Positions 32,777-42,478 of a stretch of 64,000 bases of DNA are shown in pieces (the first letter of the stretch is position 1; the number at the start of each line of letters is the position of its first letter). A program made the translations under genes and the position numbers. The notes beneath the pieces are model-generated. The model was not told the DNA's origin and ran no database searches. It worked only from the letters and a program-made list of their open reading frames with translations. The DNA comes from Eubacterium sp. ER2 (GTDB taxonomy: Bacteria; Bacillota; Clostridia; Lachnospirales; Lachnospiraceae): contig NZ_JPJE01000013.1 of assembly GCF_000765215.1 (NCBI RefSeq), positions 1 through 64,000 of the forward strand, given 5' to 3'.

Positions 32777-34807
32777 ATGAACAAACTGACACCGGTCCAT
32801 GAGCTGAAGGGGATCGGAGACAAGACAGAAAAACTTTTTATAAAGGTGGGCATCCACACGGTGGGAGACCTGATCCAGTACTATCCCAGAGGATACGACG
32901 TGTACGAGGAGGCGGTGCCTGTCAGCGAGATTGTGGAGGGAAAGGTGCAGACTGTCACCGGGGCCATCTTCGGCAGGGTTCAGGTGTCCGGGAACCGCTC
33001 CATGCAGGTGACCACGCTCCATGTAAAAGATATCAGCGGCACTCTGAAGGTGGTCTGGTTCCGCATGCCTTTTCTTCGGAATACGCTGGGAAAGGGTGGA
33101 GTCATCACTCTGCGGGGACTTGTGTCCAGGAAAAAGAGCGGCCTTGTCATGGAGCACCCGGAGATCTTTTATCCTTCCTCAAAATATGAAGAGAAGCTGA
33201 ATACCATGCAGCCGGTCTATCCGCTGACAAGCGGCCTGTCCAACAATGCGGTCATGAAGGCAGTCCGCCAGGCGCTGGACAGTCTTCCCCTGGAGCGGGA
33301 GCTGCTGCCCGAGTCCCTGCGGCTCAGGTACCAGCTTGCAGAGTATAACTATGCGCTGAGAGGAATTCATTTTCCCGAAGACAAGGACGTGTACTACCAT
33401 GCCAGGAACAGGCTCGTGTTCGAGGAATTCGCCCAGTTTATCTGCTCCCTGCGGCTTTTGAAGGAGGAGACGGACCGGGCCCGCAATGATTTTCACATCG
33501 AGCCCAAGCCCCAGGTGGATGATTTTATCCGGAAGCTGCCCTATGAGCTCACCGGGGCCCAGAGGCGGGTCTGGGGAGAGATCCTGGCAGATATGCAGAG
33601 GGATTACTCCATGTCCCGGCTTGTCCAGGGAGACGTGGGCTCCGGGAAGACGGTCATCGCCCTGCTGGCTCTCATGACAGCGGCACTGAACGGATTTCAG
33701 GGAGCGCTCATGGCGCCTACTGAGGTGCTGGCCAAACAGCACTATGAGTCCATCACTTCTCTTCTCAGGGAATACAACATCCCCATCCGGACTGAGCTCC
33801 TCACCGGATCCATGACCGCCAGGGAAAAGCGGGAGGCCTACCAGCGGATGGAGGACGGGACAGCACAGATCATCATCGGCACCCACGCCCTCATCCAGCA
33901 AAAGGCGGGCTACAAAAATCTGGCCCTGGTGGTCACGGACGAGCAGCACAGATTCGGGGTAAAGCAGCGGGAGATGCTGGCACAGAAGGGGCAGATGCCC
34001 CACATCCTTGTCATGAGCGCCACCCCCATTCCGCGGACGCTGGCCATCATTCTGTACGGGGATCTGGACATCTCCGTCATCGACGAGCTGCCCTCTGACC
34101 GGCTGCCCATCAAGAACTGCGTGGTGGACACAGGCTACCGGAAGACCGCTTACCGCTTTATAGAAAAGCAGGTGGAAGAAGGGCGCCAGTGCTACATTAT
34201 CTGCCCCATGGTGGAGGAGAGCGAGCACCTGGAGGTGGAAAATGTGACGGACTACGCCGCCATGCTGCAGGAGGAGCTGGGAGAGGGCATCACCGTGGAC
34301 TACCTCCACGGGAAGATGAAACAGGCCCAGAAGGATGAGATCATGGAGCGGTTTGGCAGCGGCCAGATCCAGGTCCTCGTCTCCACCACAGTCATCGAGG
34401 TGGGTATCAACGTGCCCAACGCCACGGTCATGATGGTGGAGAACGCGGAGCGCTTCGGACTGGCCCAGCTCCATCAGCTGCGGGGACGTGTGGGCCGTGG
34501 AAAATACCAGTCCTACTGCATTTTCATGACCGGCTCCCACGACGAGGAGACGAAGAAGCGGCTGGACATTTTAAACAAAAGCAACGACGGCTTCAAGATA
34601 GCGGATGAGGACCTGAAGCTGCGGGGACCTGGGGATCTGTTCGGCATCCGCCAGAGCGGCCTGATGAACTTTAAGCTAGGGGATGTGTTCCAGGACGCAC
34701 GGCTCCTTCAGATGGCGAACGAGGCCGTCTCTTCCCCGGAGGCCGCCGGCTCCGAATGGTTGAAAAAAATGGAAAAGCATGCAGGAAATACTAGTGTAAT
34801 ATTGTAA
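32777..34807 (+). CDS. recG: ATP-dependent DNA helicase RecG
   Basis: 676 residues, normal length. It reverses stalled forks and moves branched DNA. N-terminal wedge/OB domain (about 60-150), Walker A GDVGSGKTVIALLAL, the DEQH Walker B (VTDEQHRFGVKQRE), SATPIPRTLA and C-terminal QLRGRVGRG. RBS AGCAGGTGAATGAGGT before ATG. Next gene is the spore protein ssp. Confidence 0.97.
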   Translation: MNKLTPVHELKGIGDKTEKLFIKVGIHTVGDLIQYYPRGYDVYEEAVPVSEIVEGKVQTVTGAIFGRVQVSGNRSMQVTTLHVKDISGTLKVVWFRMPFLRNTLGKGGVITLRGLVSRKKSGLVMEHPEIFYPSSKYEEKLNTMQPVYPLTSGLSNNAVMKAVRQALDSLPLERELLPESLRLRYQLAEYNYALRGIHFPEDKDVYYHARNRLVFEEFAQFICSLRLLKEETDRARNDFHIEPKPQVDDFIRKLPYELTGAQRRVWGEILADMQRDYSMSRLVQGDVGSGKTVIALLALMTAALNGFQGALMAPTEVLAKQHYESITSLLREYNIPIRTELLTGSMTAREKREAYQRMEDGTAQIIIGTHALIQQKAGYKNLALVVTDEQHRFGVKQREMLAQKGQMPHILVMSATPIPRTLAIILYGDLDISVIDELPSDRLPIKNCVVDTGYRKTAYRFIEKQVEEGRQCYIICPMVEESEHLEVENVTDYAAMLQEELGEGITVDYLHGKMKQAQKDEIMERFGSGQIQVLVSTTVIEVGINVPNATVMMVENAERFGLAQLHQLRGRVGRGKYQSYCIFMTGSHDEETKKRLDILNKSNDGFKIADEDLKLRGPGDLFGIRQSGLMNFKLGDVFQDARLLQMANEAVSSPEAAGSEWLKKMEKHAGNTSVIL

Positions 34808-34870
34808 ATCCTCCATATACTATCGGTGTAACAACAAAACAAAATGTTACAAAAAAGGAGGAGTATAAAA

Positions 34871-35077
34871 ATGACTAATCGTTCATCTAACAAAGCAGCA
34901 GTGCCTGAGGCAAAGGGCGCACTGGACAAATTCAAATACGAGGTGGCAAGCGAGCTTGGCGTACCGCTCACAGACGGCTACAACGGCGACCTGACTTCCA
35001 GACAGAACGGCTCTGTTGGCGGATATATGGTAAAGAAGATGATCGAGCAGCAGGAGAGACAGATGGCCGGAAAATAG
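34871..35077 (+). CDS. Alpha/beta-type small acid-soluble spore protein
   Basis: 68 residues. It coats and protects DNA in the spore. Conserved segments: FKYEVASELGV (containing the GPR protease-cleavage region ELGV preceded by ...YEVAS), GYNGDLTSRQNGSVGGYMVK and KKMIEQQE. Start ATG 34871 has AAAAAGGAGGAG upstream. CATATACTA at 34814-34822 resembles a SigG -10 element, but no convincing -35 partner was found. TGTAACA (34827-34833) and TGTTACA (34845-34851) form a small hairpin in the leader. Confidence 0.93.
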   Translation: MTNRSSNKAAVPEAKGALDKFKYEVASELGVPLTDGYNGDLTSRQNGSVGGYMVKKMIEQQERQMAGK

Positions 35078-35160
35078 GCTGAAAATCCAGCTCAAAACGG
35101 TATCTGAAAAAAAGTGTATCAATACCTGCGAAAATTCTGAAATATGAAACCGAAAAGCGT

Positions 35161-35196
35161 CCGGCAGATTGAAATAATATCTGTCGGGTGCTTTTT
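35161..35196 (+). terminator. Terminator after the SASP gene
   Basis: CCGGCAGAT (35161-35169) pairs with ATCTGTCGG (35179-35187), one G-U pair, then GTGC and five T. Confidence 0.75.
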
Positions 35197-35207
35197 GTTT
35201 ATTCCTG

Positions 35208-35237
35208 TTGACACAATTATGCACCAGTTAGTATAAT
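35208..35237 (+). promoter_or_regulatory. Near-consensus SigA promoter of rsmD-coaD
   Basis: TTGACA (35208-35213), 18-bp spacer, TATAAT (35232-35237); both hexamers are perfect. Confidence 0.8.
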
Positions 35238-35275
35238 TTCAGACGTAATACTTTTTAAAAGTATTACGTCTGAAA
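35237..35275 (+). promoter_or_regulatory. 39-nt perfect palindrome at the rsmD transcription start
   Basis: Arms of 19 nt (35237-35255 and 35257-35275) match exactly around one T. The core reads TAATACTTTT/AAAAGTATTA. It begins in the last base of the -10 box and covers the expected start site, so it could be an operator or, as RNA, a very stable 5' hairpin. No T run follows, so it is not a terminator. It leaves 22 bases to the rsmD ATG. Confidence 0.75.
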
Positions 35276-35297
35276 TGAAGTAAAAGGATGTGATTTC

Positions 35298-35867
35298 ATG
35301 CGTGTGATCGCCGGGACCGCGCGGAGCCTGCAGCTGAAAACCCTGGACGGGCTTGACACCCGTCCCACAACGGACCGCATAAAGGAGACTCTCTTTAATA
35401 TGCTGGCCCCCTACCTCTATGACTGTATTTTTCTGGATCTCTTTGCCGGCAGCGGCGGGATCGGCATCGAAGCCCTAAGCCGGGGCGCCATGGAGGCTGT
35501 ATTCGTGGAGAAGAACCCAAAGGCCATGGCCTGCATCAAGGACAATCTGAAGCACACCCGCCTGGAGCGCAGGGCCCTCACCATCTCCTCTGACGTAATG
35601 ACGGCCCTCTACCGCCTGGAGGGGGAGAAGCAGTTTGACTATATTTTCATGGATCCACCCTACAACAGGGAGCTGGAAAAGCAGGTTCTCACCTACCTGT
35701 CAGAGTCCGACCTTCTGGCCCACCAGGGGGTGATCATCGTGGAGGCCTCCAGGGAGACTTCCTTCGACTATCTGGATGACCTGGGATTTCAGATCATAAA
35801 GGAGAAAGTGTACAAGACAAACAAGCACGTGTTCATAGAGCCGTCAGGGAGGAAAGAGATATGTTAA
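35298..35867 (+). CDS. rsmD: 16S rRNA (guanine-966 N2)-methyltransferase RsmD
   Basis: 189 residues. SAM-binding motif [19 protein letters not shown] and catalytic DPPYN ([10 protein letters not shown]). N-terminal [20 protein letters not shown] and [16 protein letters not shown] are typical. It methylates G966-equivalent of 16S rRNA. Overlaps coaD by seven bases, the usual Firmicutes pair. Confidence 0.95.
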   Translation: MRVIAGTARSLQLKTLDGLDTRPTTDRIKETLFNMLAPYLYDCIFLDLFAGSGGIGIEALSRGAMEAVFVEKNPKAMACIKDNLKHTRLERRALTISSDVMTALYRLEGEKQFDYIFMDPPYNRELEKQVLTYLSESDLLAHQGVIIVEASRETSFDYLDDLGFQIIKEKVYKTNKHVFIEPSGRKEIC

Positions 35868-36358
35868 GAGCGGTTTATCCGGGCAGCTTTGACCCGGTCA
35901 CATTCGGCCATCTGGACATCATAACCAGATCCGCGAAACTGGTGGACGAATTAATCGTCGGAGTATTGGTAAATAACGCAAAAAGTCCGTTGTTTTCCGT
36001 AGAAGAACGTGTTAAAATACTAGAGAAAACAGTGGAAAATATTCCAAATGTAAAAGTCATTCCATTTGAGGGACTGCTGGTAGAATTTGTGAGAAAAATG
36101 GAAGCGCAGATGGTAGTAAGGGGACTTCGTGCCATTACCGATTTCGAGTACGAGCTCCAGATGGCCCAGACCAACCACAAGCTGGAGCCGGAGCTGGAGA
36201 CGATCTTCCTGACCACCAGCCTGGAGTATTCTTACCTGAGCTCCAGCACAGTGAAGGAAGTGGCCGCTTTCGGGGGAGACATCTCACAGTTTGTGCCTCA
36301 TATCGTGATAGAGCGGATGCAGGAAAAAATGGATAAAAAAGGAGAGTGTAAATTATGA
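35861..36358 (+). CDS. coaD: Phosphopantetheine adenylyltransferase
   Basis: 165 residues. Penultimate step of coenzyme A synthesis. The nucleotidyltransferase motif [14 protein letters not shown] and [20 protein letters not shown] (the ISSTxVR-like motif, with SSST) are present, as is [12 protein letters not shown]. Translationally coupled to rsmD and to the next gene (ATGA overlap). Confidence 0.96.
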   Translation: MLRAVYPGSFDPVTFGHLDIITRSAKLVDELIVGVLVNNAKSPLFSVEERVKILEKTVENIPNVKVIPFEGLLVEFVRKMEAQMVVRGLRAITDFEYELQMAQTNHKLEPELETIFLTTSLEYSYLSSSTVKEVAAFGGDISQFVPHIVIERMQEKMDKKGECKL

Positions 36359-36981
36359 GCAGCCGTATTGAACAGATTATCGAAGAGATCGAGGAGTACA
36401 TCGACAGTTGCAAATTTCAGCCTCTGTCCACCACTAAGATCATTGTAAACAAGGATCAGATAGACGAGCTTCTCCGCGAACTCCGCATGAAGACTCCGGA
36501 CGAGATCAAGCGCTATCAGAAGATCATTGCAAATAAAGATGCCATCCTGGCCGACGCCCAGGCAAAGGCTGACAGCATGCTCCAGGAGGCCCAGATTCAG
36601 ACATCCGAGCTGGTCAGCGAGCACGAGATCATGCAGCAGGCCTACGCCCAGGCAAATGAGATCGTCACCGCCGCCACAGAGCAGGCTCAGCAGATACTGG
36701 ACAATGCCACAAACGATGCCAACGACATCCGCATCGGCGCCATGCAGTACACAGACGACCTGCTGGCAAACGCGGAGAGTATCATCGGCCACACGCTGGA
36801 CAGCTACACTACCAAATACGACGGACTTGTCAACTCCCTCCAGGAGTGCTACGACATGGTCCGCAACAACCGCTCTGAGCTGGAGATCCCGGATCAGTCC
36901 TCAAGAGGGCTGGAGGCTGAGTACGGCACTCCCGAGGAGCCGGAGGAGGACTACGAAGAGGACGATATAGAGCTGGAGTAG
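36355..36981 (+). CDS. Coiled-coil protein (DivIVA/ATPase-subunit-like)
   Basis: 208 residues. Central coiled coil (about 55-150) rich in Ala, Gln and Glu ([20 protein letters not shown]), an N-terminal region [20 protein letters not shown] and a very acidic C-terminus ([15 protein letters not shown]). Such proteins are often labelled V-type ATPase subunit H or DivIVA-like because of the coil; neither is well supported. Commonly sits after coaD in Lachnospiraceae. The gene overlaps coaD by four bases and converges with ylbJ seven bases away, without a visible terminator. Confidence 0.75.
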   Translation: MSSRIEQIIEEIEEYIDSCKFQPLSTTKIIVNKDQIDELLRELRMKTPDEIKRYQKIIANKDAILADAQAKADSMLQEAQIQTSELVSEHEIMQQAYAQANEIVTAATEQAQQILDNATNDANDIRIGAMQYTDDLLANAESIIGHTLDSYTTKYDGLVNSLQECYDMVRNNRSELEIPDQSSRGLEAEYGTPEEPEEDYEEDDIELE

Positions 36982-36988
36982 GCAAAGC

Positions 36989-37951
36989 CTACAGCAGTCC
37001 CCTTTCGGATACATAGAGAAAGACAGCGCACATACAGCTGGTCACCCCTGCGGTGGCCAGCTTTTCTGTCAGATAGGCGGAAATTCTCAGTCCTGTCCCC
37101 TGGATCATGCTGTAGGTCTGGGCGGACGCGCAGAAGCCTCCGAAGGAGGTGAGGGCCATGACCAGTACCCACCGCAGAGGGAAGGATACCTGGAGAGCAG
37201 CCAGCATGGGAACGCCCGCCGTGATCTCCAGAAAAGAAAAGAGGCACACTGACAGGGAACCTCCGGTTCCCGGGAGCAGAAAAGCCAGCTCCGTGAAGAC
37301 GGAAAAAAGCATAATGTACCCTCCCACCCTTGTGATGGAGTCAAAGCTGTCCATAATACAGGCGTCCAGCACGTCGAAGGAGAAGGGCGCGCTCCTGGCG
37401 CCGGGAGGGCTTTTGAATTTTCCCCGCCGGTCCAGGCCCGGCGCCCATCTCCCCCGGAATATCCGGTAAAAGACGCGGCTGCACAGGAGAGGGGAGAGGA
37501 GGAGGATGGCCACCGAAGGGACAAACAGAGCCTGCTTACCGATGTTCTGCATGACCACATAGCTGACAATGAACATAGGGCTTGTGTTGTTGCAAAAGGA
37601 CAGAAGATAGGCAGCCTCCTCCCGGCAGATTTTCCCCTCCCGCAGAAGGTCTGCCGTCACTTTGGCGCCCATGGGGTAGCCGCACAGGAAACCGGCTATA
37701 ACCGCAAAGGCCCCGCAGTCCGACACCTTCAGCGCCCTGCCCAGAAGCCCTCCTGCCAGCCGGGAGATGCAGTGGACTGCATTTGTCCGAACCATCAGGT
37801 TGGCGGCGATCATAAAGGGGAGAAGAGTGGGAAGGACAGTCTGAAACCAGAGCAGGATCCCCTGGCTTGCCCCCCTGAACACGGGGCCCGGAAAGAGGAG
37901 CATAATAAAGAAAAATACTATGACGGCCAGCGTGAAGAGACGGCGTTTCAT
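36989..37951 (-). CDS. ylbJ: YlbJ-like sporulation integral membrane protein
   Basis: 320 residues, about eight membrane segments with two nucleoside-recognition (Gate) repeats; AVIAGFLCGYPMGAKVTADL and LSFCNNTSPMFIVSYVV are hallmark segments, repeated in weaker form near TSFGGFCASAQTYSMI. In B. subtilis YlbJ is needed for spore cortex formation. Placement beside coaD matches the ylbJ-coaD neighbourhood of Bacilli. Divergent from pepD. Confidence 0.9.
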   Translation of the reverse strand: MKRRLFTLAVIVFFFIMLLFPGPVFRGASQGILLWFQTVLPTLLPFMIAANLMVRTNAVHCISRLAGGLLGRALKVSDCGAFAVIAGFLCGYPMGAKVTADLLREGKICREEAAYLLSFCNNTSPMFIVSYVVMQNIGKQALFVPSVAILLLSPLLCSRVFYRIFRGRWAPGLDRRGKFKSPPGARSAPFSFDVLDACIMDSFDSITRVGGYIMLFSVFTELAFLLPGTGGSLSVCLFSFLEITAGVPMLAALQVSFPLRWVLVMALTSFGGFCASAQTYSMIQGTGLRISAYLTEKLATAGVTSCMCAVFLYVSERGLL

Positions 37952-38080
37952 GGACAGGCACCTCGGCTTTTCCGGAAGGATCTGGTTTATTTTATGGCGC
38001 GGCTTGCTTTTTTATGTATTCCGTGACACAATAGAGAAAGACGAATTTACATTCAAATCACACATAAAGGAGATAATACA

Positions 38081-39529
38081 ATGGCAGTACTTGACAACCT
38101 GGAACCAAAGGCAGTCTTTCATTTTTTTGAGGAGCTGTGCAGCATCCCTCACGGCACATTTGACACAAAGCGGATCAGCGACTACTGCGTCCGCTTCGCA
38201 AAGGAGCGTGGACTGGAGGTGCTCCAGGACGAGGCGAACAATGTGATCATCCGGAAAAGCGGGACAGAGGGCTATGAAGGAAGCGACCCGGTGATCATCC
38301 AGGGCCACCTGGACATGGTCTGCGACAAGACCGAGGACTCAGACCACGACTTTACAAAGGACGGGCTGGATCTGTATACGGAGGAGGGCTTTGTAAAAGC
38401 CAGGAACACTACCCTGGGAGGCGATGACGGAATTGCCATCGCCATGGCTCTGGCTCTCCTGGACAGCAAGGATATTCCCCACCCGCCCCTGGAGGCTCTC
38501 TTTACGACAGACGAGGAGACCGGCATGGGAGGGGCTATGGCTGCGGACCTGACCCTCTTGAAGGGCACAAAGCTGATCAATATCGACTCGGAGGAGGAGG
38601 GCTATCTGACCTGCGGATGCGCCGGCGGCATCACCTGCCGCACCTCCTTTGCCCTTGATCCACAGCCGGATAAAGGCCTGGCTGTAAAGCTGCGGATTTC
38701 CGGGCTGAAGGGAGGGCACTCCGGGGCGGAGATCCACATGCAAAAGGGCAACGCCCTGAAGCTGATGGGACAGCTCCTCCACAGGCTGAACAGAGACGCC
38801 GGCCTGCGCCTTGTAAGCCTGGAGGGCGGCAGCAAGGAGAACGTCATTGCCATGGACTGTACCGCCACCCTTCTGGTAGCTGAGGGCGGCCTGGAGAAGC
38901 TTGAAAAAGAAGCGCAGGCCATGAAGGAGACCTGGGACGTGGAATTTATGGGGGATGAGCCGGGGCTGAAGGTGACTGTGGAGGGAGCCCAAGGGCAGGA
39001 GCTCTCCGCCGCCTCGCCGGAGCGGACCACTCAGATCATCGACTATCTCTATCTTATGCCCAACGGCCCCCAGGCCTACAGCCGGGGACTGGAGGGACTT
39101 GTAGAGACCTCCCTCAACCCAGGCGTGGCCTCCATGAAGGGGGATATCCTCACCATTCACGCCCTCGTGCGCAGCTCCGTGGACAGCAAGAAAGAAGCGC
39201 TGGCGGACAGGCTTCGGACTCTGGCGGCTCTGTGCGGCGGCGACTTCACGGCGGACAGCGATTACCCGGGGTGGATGTACAAGGAGCACTCGCCTATGCG
39301 TGAGATCATGGTAGATACCTACAGGCAGATGTACGGGGAGGATCCCAAGGTCATCACCATCCACGCCGGACTGGAGTGCGGTCTCTTCCTCGGCAAACGC
39401 CCGGACCTTGACTGCGTTTCCTTCGGGCCGGACATTCCGGACGTTCACTCCGTCCGGGAGAGACTGGACATCGCGTCCACAAAAAGATGCTACGACTACC
39501 TGAAGGCAGTCCTGGCAAAATGCAGATAG
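38081..39529 (+). CDS. pepD: Beta-Ala-His/aminoacyl-histidine dipeptidase (M20C)
   Basis: 482 residues. Metal-binding motifs are QGHLDMVCDK (His and Asp), LGGDDGIA (bridging Asp), TDEETGMGGA (catalytic Glu pair) and the closing His in IPDVHSVRERLDI. Cytoplasmic dipeptidase with broad specificity including Xaa-His. RBS AAAGGAGATAATAC. Monocistronic by appearance; the M23 gene follows after 56 bases. Confidence 0.92.
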   Translation: MAVLDNLEPKAVFHFFEELCSIPHGTFDTKRISDYCVRFAKERGLEVLQDEANNVIIRKSGTEGYEGSDPVIIQGHLDMVCDKTEDSDHDFTKDGLDLYTEEGFVKARNTTLGGDDGIAIAMALALLDSKDIPHPPLEALFTTDEETGMGGAMAADLTLLKGTKLINIDSEEEGYLTCGCAGGITCRTSFALDPQPDKGLAVKLRISGLKGGHSGAEIHMQKGNALKLMGQLLHRLNRDAGLRLVSLEGGSKENVIAMDCTATLLVAEGGLEKLEKEAQAMKETWDVEFMGDEPGLKVTVEGAQGQELSAASPERTTQIIDYLYLMPNGPQAYSRGLEGLVETSLNPGVASMKGDILTIHALVRSSVDSKKEALADRLRTLAALCGGDFTADSDYPGWMYKEHSPMREIMVDTYRQMYGEDPKVITIHAGLECGLFLGKRPDLDCVSFGPDIPDVHSVRERLDIASTKRCYDYLKAVLAKCR

Positions 39530-39585
39530 GCAGCTACTAAAATACATACGGCCAGTCATATAGTAATACAAAAAGGAGTTTTGCG

Positions 39586-40299
39586 TTGAGACAAATAAGA
39601 GCCGAACGGCTGCTCCTTCTTGTATTACTATTTTCTTTTTTCTGCACTCTGGGCGCCCGGTGCCTGCTGGAGACAGGACGGCAGAACACCCTGGCCGGCA
39701 GGAGGATCTCCTCGCCATCCTACAGGCAGGATTTCTTTTCCCCTCAAATGCAAAAGGACAGGAAGCTGCTCTCAGAGGAGTGCCGCACCTTCCTGCGGCA
39801 GGTGGAGGAGGACAGCGTGTACTTTCCTGTGCCCGCGTCCTCCCTGGATCCCTCCCTTTCTGTATCCTATGTGAATTCCTGGATGTACGAACGAAATTAC
39901 AAGGAGAAGAGCAGTCATGAGGGGACAGACATCATGGCTGCCAGAAACGAGCGGGGGCTCTATCCCATTGTCAGTATATCTGATGGGACTGTCACCAATC
40001 TTGGCTGGCTGGAGCTGGGCGGGTGGCGGATCGGCATCACCTCGCCTCACGGTGTCTACTACTACTATGCCCACCTGGACTCCTATGCGGGCATCAAGGA
40101 GGGGGATACCGTGAAGGCGGGACAGCTCCTGGGCTTTATGGGGGACTCCGGGTATGGCCCCGAGGGGACGAAGGGGGAGTTCGACGTGCACCTCCACCTG
40201 GGCATCTACTCCTGGGGGACGGGGGAGGAGATCAGCGTCAACCCCTACTATCTGCTGCGGTCCCTGGAGAGCAGCAGGCTGAAATACCAATATTCTTAG
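39586..40299 (+). CDS. M23 family metallopeptidase (LytM-type)
   Basis: 237 residues, TTG start with AAGGAG seven bases upstream. N-terminal membrane anchor or signal (LLLLVLLFSFFCTLGARCLL). The peptidase domain spans about 105-235: HEGTDIMAARNE gives His and Asp ligands, and FDVHLHLGIYS the HxH ligand. All ligands are kept, so it is probably an active peptidoglycan endopeptidase on the outer face. It could be sporulation-linked, like SpoIIQ relatives, but that cannot be shown. Confidence 0.85.
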   Translation: MRQIRAERLLLLVLLFSFFCTLGARCLLETGRQNTLAGRRISSPSYRQDFFSPQMQKDRKLLSEECRTFLRQVEEDSVYFPVPASSLDPSLSVSYVNSWMYERNYKEKSSHEGTDIMAARNERGLYPIVSISDGTVTNLGWLELGGWRIGITSPHGVYYYYAHLDSYAGIKEGDTVKAGQLLGFMGDSGYGPEGTKGEFDVHLHLGIYSWGTGEEISVNPYYLLRSLESSRLKYQYS

Positions 40300-40367
40300 C
40301 TGGTGTAATCCGCCCATCTGTGTTATACTTTATCAGATGACTACGAGACAAAAAACGGAGGAAAAAC

Positions 40368-41762
40368 ATGAATCTCCCATCTGAGTTTGAAGAGAAAATG
40401 CAGCGCCTTCTGGGCGATGAATTCCCATCCTATATAGCCTGCTACGACGAACCCCGGTATTACGGGCTCCGGGTCAACACAAAGAAAATATCCGTAGAGG
40501 ATTTCCGGCGGATCTGCCCCTTTGAGATCCGGCAGGTGCCCTGGATCGAAAACGGCTTTTACTACAACGGGGAGGAGGTGTCTCCGGCACGCCATCCCTA
40601 CTATTTCGCCGGCCTCTACTACCTCCAGGAGCCAAGCGCCATGACCCCTGCCAGCCGTCTCCCGGTGGAGCCAGGGGACAGAGTACTGGACCTGTGCGCA
40701 GCCCCGGGCGGCAAGGCTACGGAGCTGGGGGCCAAGCTCCGGGGAAGGGGCCTTCTGGCGGCCAACGACATCAGCAGCTCCCGGGCCAAGGGGCTCCTAA
40801 AGAACATTGAGCTCTTCGGCATCGGAAACGTCCTTGTGTCCAGCGAGGAGCCGGGACGCCTGGCGGAATTTTTTCCAGAATTCTTTGACAAGATCCTTAT
40901 TGACGCCCCCTGCTCCGGGGAGGGGATGTTCCGCAAGGACAAAAAGATGGTAAAGGCGTGGGAGGAGCACGGCCCCGCCTTTTTCTCAAAGATACAGAAG
41001 AATATCATCCTGCAGGCAGCCTCCATGCTGCGGGAGGGGGGCATGATGCTCTATTCCACCTGCACCTTTGACCCGTCGGAGAACGAGGAGGTCATTGCCC
41101 ACCTCTTAAGAGAGAGGCCGGAATTTCACGTCTGCCCCATAGAGCCCTACCAGGGCTTTGCCCCCGGAAGACCGGAGCTGGCAAAAGGGGCGGATCCCTC
41201 TCTGGCTGACACGGTTCGCATCTTCCCCCACAGGATGCACGGGGAAGGGCATTTCCTGGCCCTCCTCCAGAAGGGGGAGCAGGCTCCGAAAAAAGGCAGT
41301 GAAGGGAAGGAGCCACCCAGACGGAGGAGCAGAAGGCTGCCGGAGGAGCTGGAAAAGTTTTTAGAGAAACTTAAGATAGATTTAAGTCCGGACAGACTGG
41401 ATATTCACGGCGAAAGGGTTTATTATATGCCAGAAGGGCTTTCCGATATCCGGGGACTTCGCTTCCTGCGGACAGGCCTTCTCCTGGGCGAACTCAAGAA
41501 GAACCGCTTCGAGCCCAGCCAGGCTCTGGCCATGGCGCTCCGGGCGGAGGAGTTTGACCAGGTTATCAGTCTCCCCTGCAGCGACGAGCGGGTGATCCGC
41601 TACCTGAAGGGGGAGACCCTGGATGTGGAAGACCAGACCTCCACAGCGCAGAAGGGCTGGCATCTCTTCTGCGTGGACGGCTATCCGCTTGGATGGGGAA
41701 AGCTGTCCGGAGGAACACTCAAGAACAAATATCTGCCAGGCTGGAGATGGCAGTCCCTATGA
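40368..41762 (+). CDS. RsmF/RsmB-type rRNA cytosine-C5 methyltransferase
   Basis: 464 residues. SAM motif LDLCAAPGGKATELGAKL, catalytic loop DAPCSGEGMFRKD and second catalytic cysteine in LYSTCTFDPSENEEV. A C-terminal PUA-like/YebU-type extension (about 330-464) ends PGWRWQSL. It makes 5-methylcytosine in 16S or tRNA; the exact site is not clear. The stop overlaps the ATG of the next gene (ATGA). Confidence 0.9.
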   Translation: MNLPSEFEEKMQRLLGDEFPSYIACYDEPRYYGLRVNTKKISVEDFRRICPFEIRQVPWIENGFYYNGEEVSPARHPYYFAGLYYLQEPSAMTPASRLPVEPGDRVLDLCAAPGGKATELGAKLRGRGLLAANDISSSRAKGLLKNIELFGIGNVLVSSEEPGRLAEFFPEFFDKILIDAPCSGEGMFRKDKKMVKAWEEHGPAFFSKIQKNIILQAASMLREGGMMLYSTCTFDPSENEEVIAHLLRERPEFHVCPIEPYQGFAPGRPELAKGADPSLADTVRIFPHRMHGEGHFLALLQKGEQAPKKGSEGKEPPRRRSRRLPEELEKFLEKLKIDLSPDRLDIHGERVYYMPEGLSDIRGLRFLRTGLLLGELKKNRFEPSQALAMALRAEEFDQVISLPCSDERVIRYLKGETLDVEDQTSTAQKGWHLFCVDGYPLGWGKLSGGTLKNKYLPGWRWQSL

Positions 41763-42478
41763 TAAGATTAGATAAATACCTGGCTGACATGGGTGAGGGC
41801 ACCCGCCAGGAGGTAAAAAAACAGATCCGCAGAGGGGCTGTCACCGTCAACGGCGAGACGGTCCGCTCCCCGGAGCGCAAGGTGAGCGAAGGAGACCAGG
41901 TCTGCCTGGACGGAATAGAGGTCACCTATGCAAAAATGGAGTATTATATGCTCAACAAGCCGGGCGGTGTCGTCTCCGCCACGGAGGACAAAAGGGACAG
42001 GACTGTCCTGGACCTGATACAGGATAAGAAGAGAAAGGATCTCTTCCCTGTAGGACGCCTTGACAGGGATACGGAGGGGCTTCTCCTCATCACAAACGAC
42101 GGGGAGCTGTCCCACCGCCTCCTGTCCCCCAGACGCCATGTGGATAAGACCTACTACGCGGAGGTGGACGGCCGCGCGACAGAGCAGACAAAGAAAGCCT
42201 TCCGGGAGGGAGTGGACATCGGGACCAGGGAGGAGCCTCTTGTCACTATGCCCGCCGATCTGGAAATCCTGGAGGCGGGGCGGGACCTGTCCCGTGTGCG
42301 CCTCACCATACGGGAGGGCAAGTTCCACCAGGTCAAGAGGATGTTCCACGCGCAGGGCATGGAGGTAGTCTACCTGAAGCGGGAGTCCATGGGGCCACTT
42401 AGGCTGGATGAAAGCCTGAAACCGGGAGAGTACCGGCCCCTCACCGAGGAAGAGATCAAGAGGTTGAAAGAAGAATGA
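41759..42478 (+). CDS. RsuA family 16S rRNA pseudouridine synthase
   Basis: 239 residues. N-terminal S4 domain (MIRLDKYLADMGEGTRQEVK, 1 to about 60), then the RsuA catalytic motif GRLDRDTEGLLLITNDGEL with the catalytic Asp. Ends KEE-stop. It converts a uridine of 16S rRNA to pseudouridine. Start ATG 41759 overlaps the preceding stop by four bases; the next gene overlaps its end likewise, so three genes are translationally coupled. Confidence 0.92.
   Translation: MIRLDKYLADMGEGTRQEVKKQIRRGAVTVNGETVRSPERKVSEGDQVCLDGIEVTYAKMEYYMLNKPGGVVSATEDKRDRTVLDLIQDKKRKDLFPVGRLDRDTEGLLLITNDGELSHRLLSPRRHVDKTYYAEVDGRATEQTKKAFREGVDIGTREEPLVTMPADLEILEAGRDLSRVRLTIREGKFHQVKRMFHAQGMEVVYLKRESMGPLRLDESLKPGEYRPLTEEEIKRLKEE

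Noticed and set aside
31267-32859. 530-codon minus-strand frame opposite the DAK2 gene
   Set aside because: No ribosome site or domain pattern; runs over two unrelated plus-strand genes.
33179-34540. 453-codon minus-strand frame opposite recG
   Set aside because: His/Leu/Val-rich composition typical of antisense of a GC-rich gene; recG motifs are complete.
38339-39718. 459-codon minus-strand frame opposite pepD
   Set aside because: Antisense shadow; crosses the pepD-M23 junction with no start signals.
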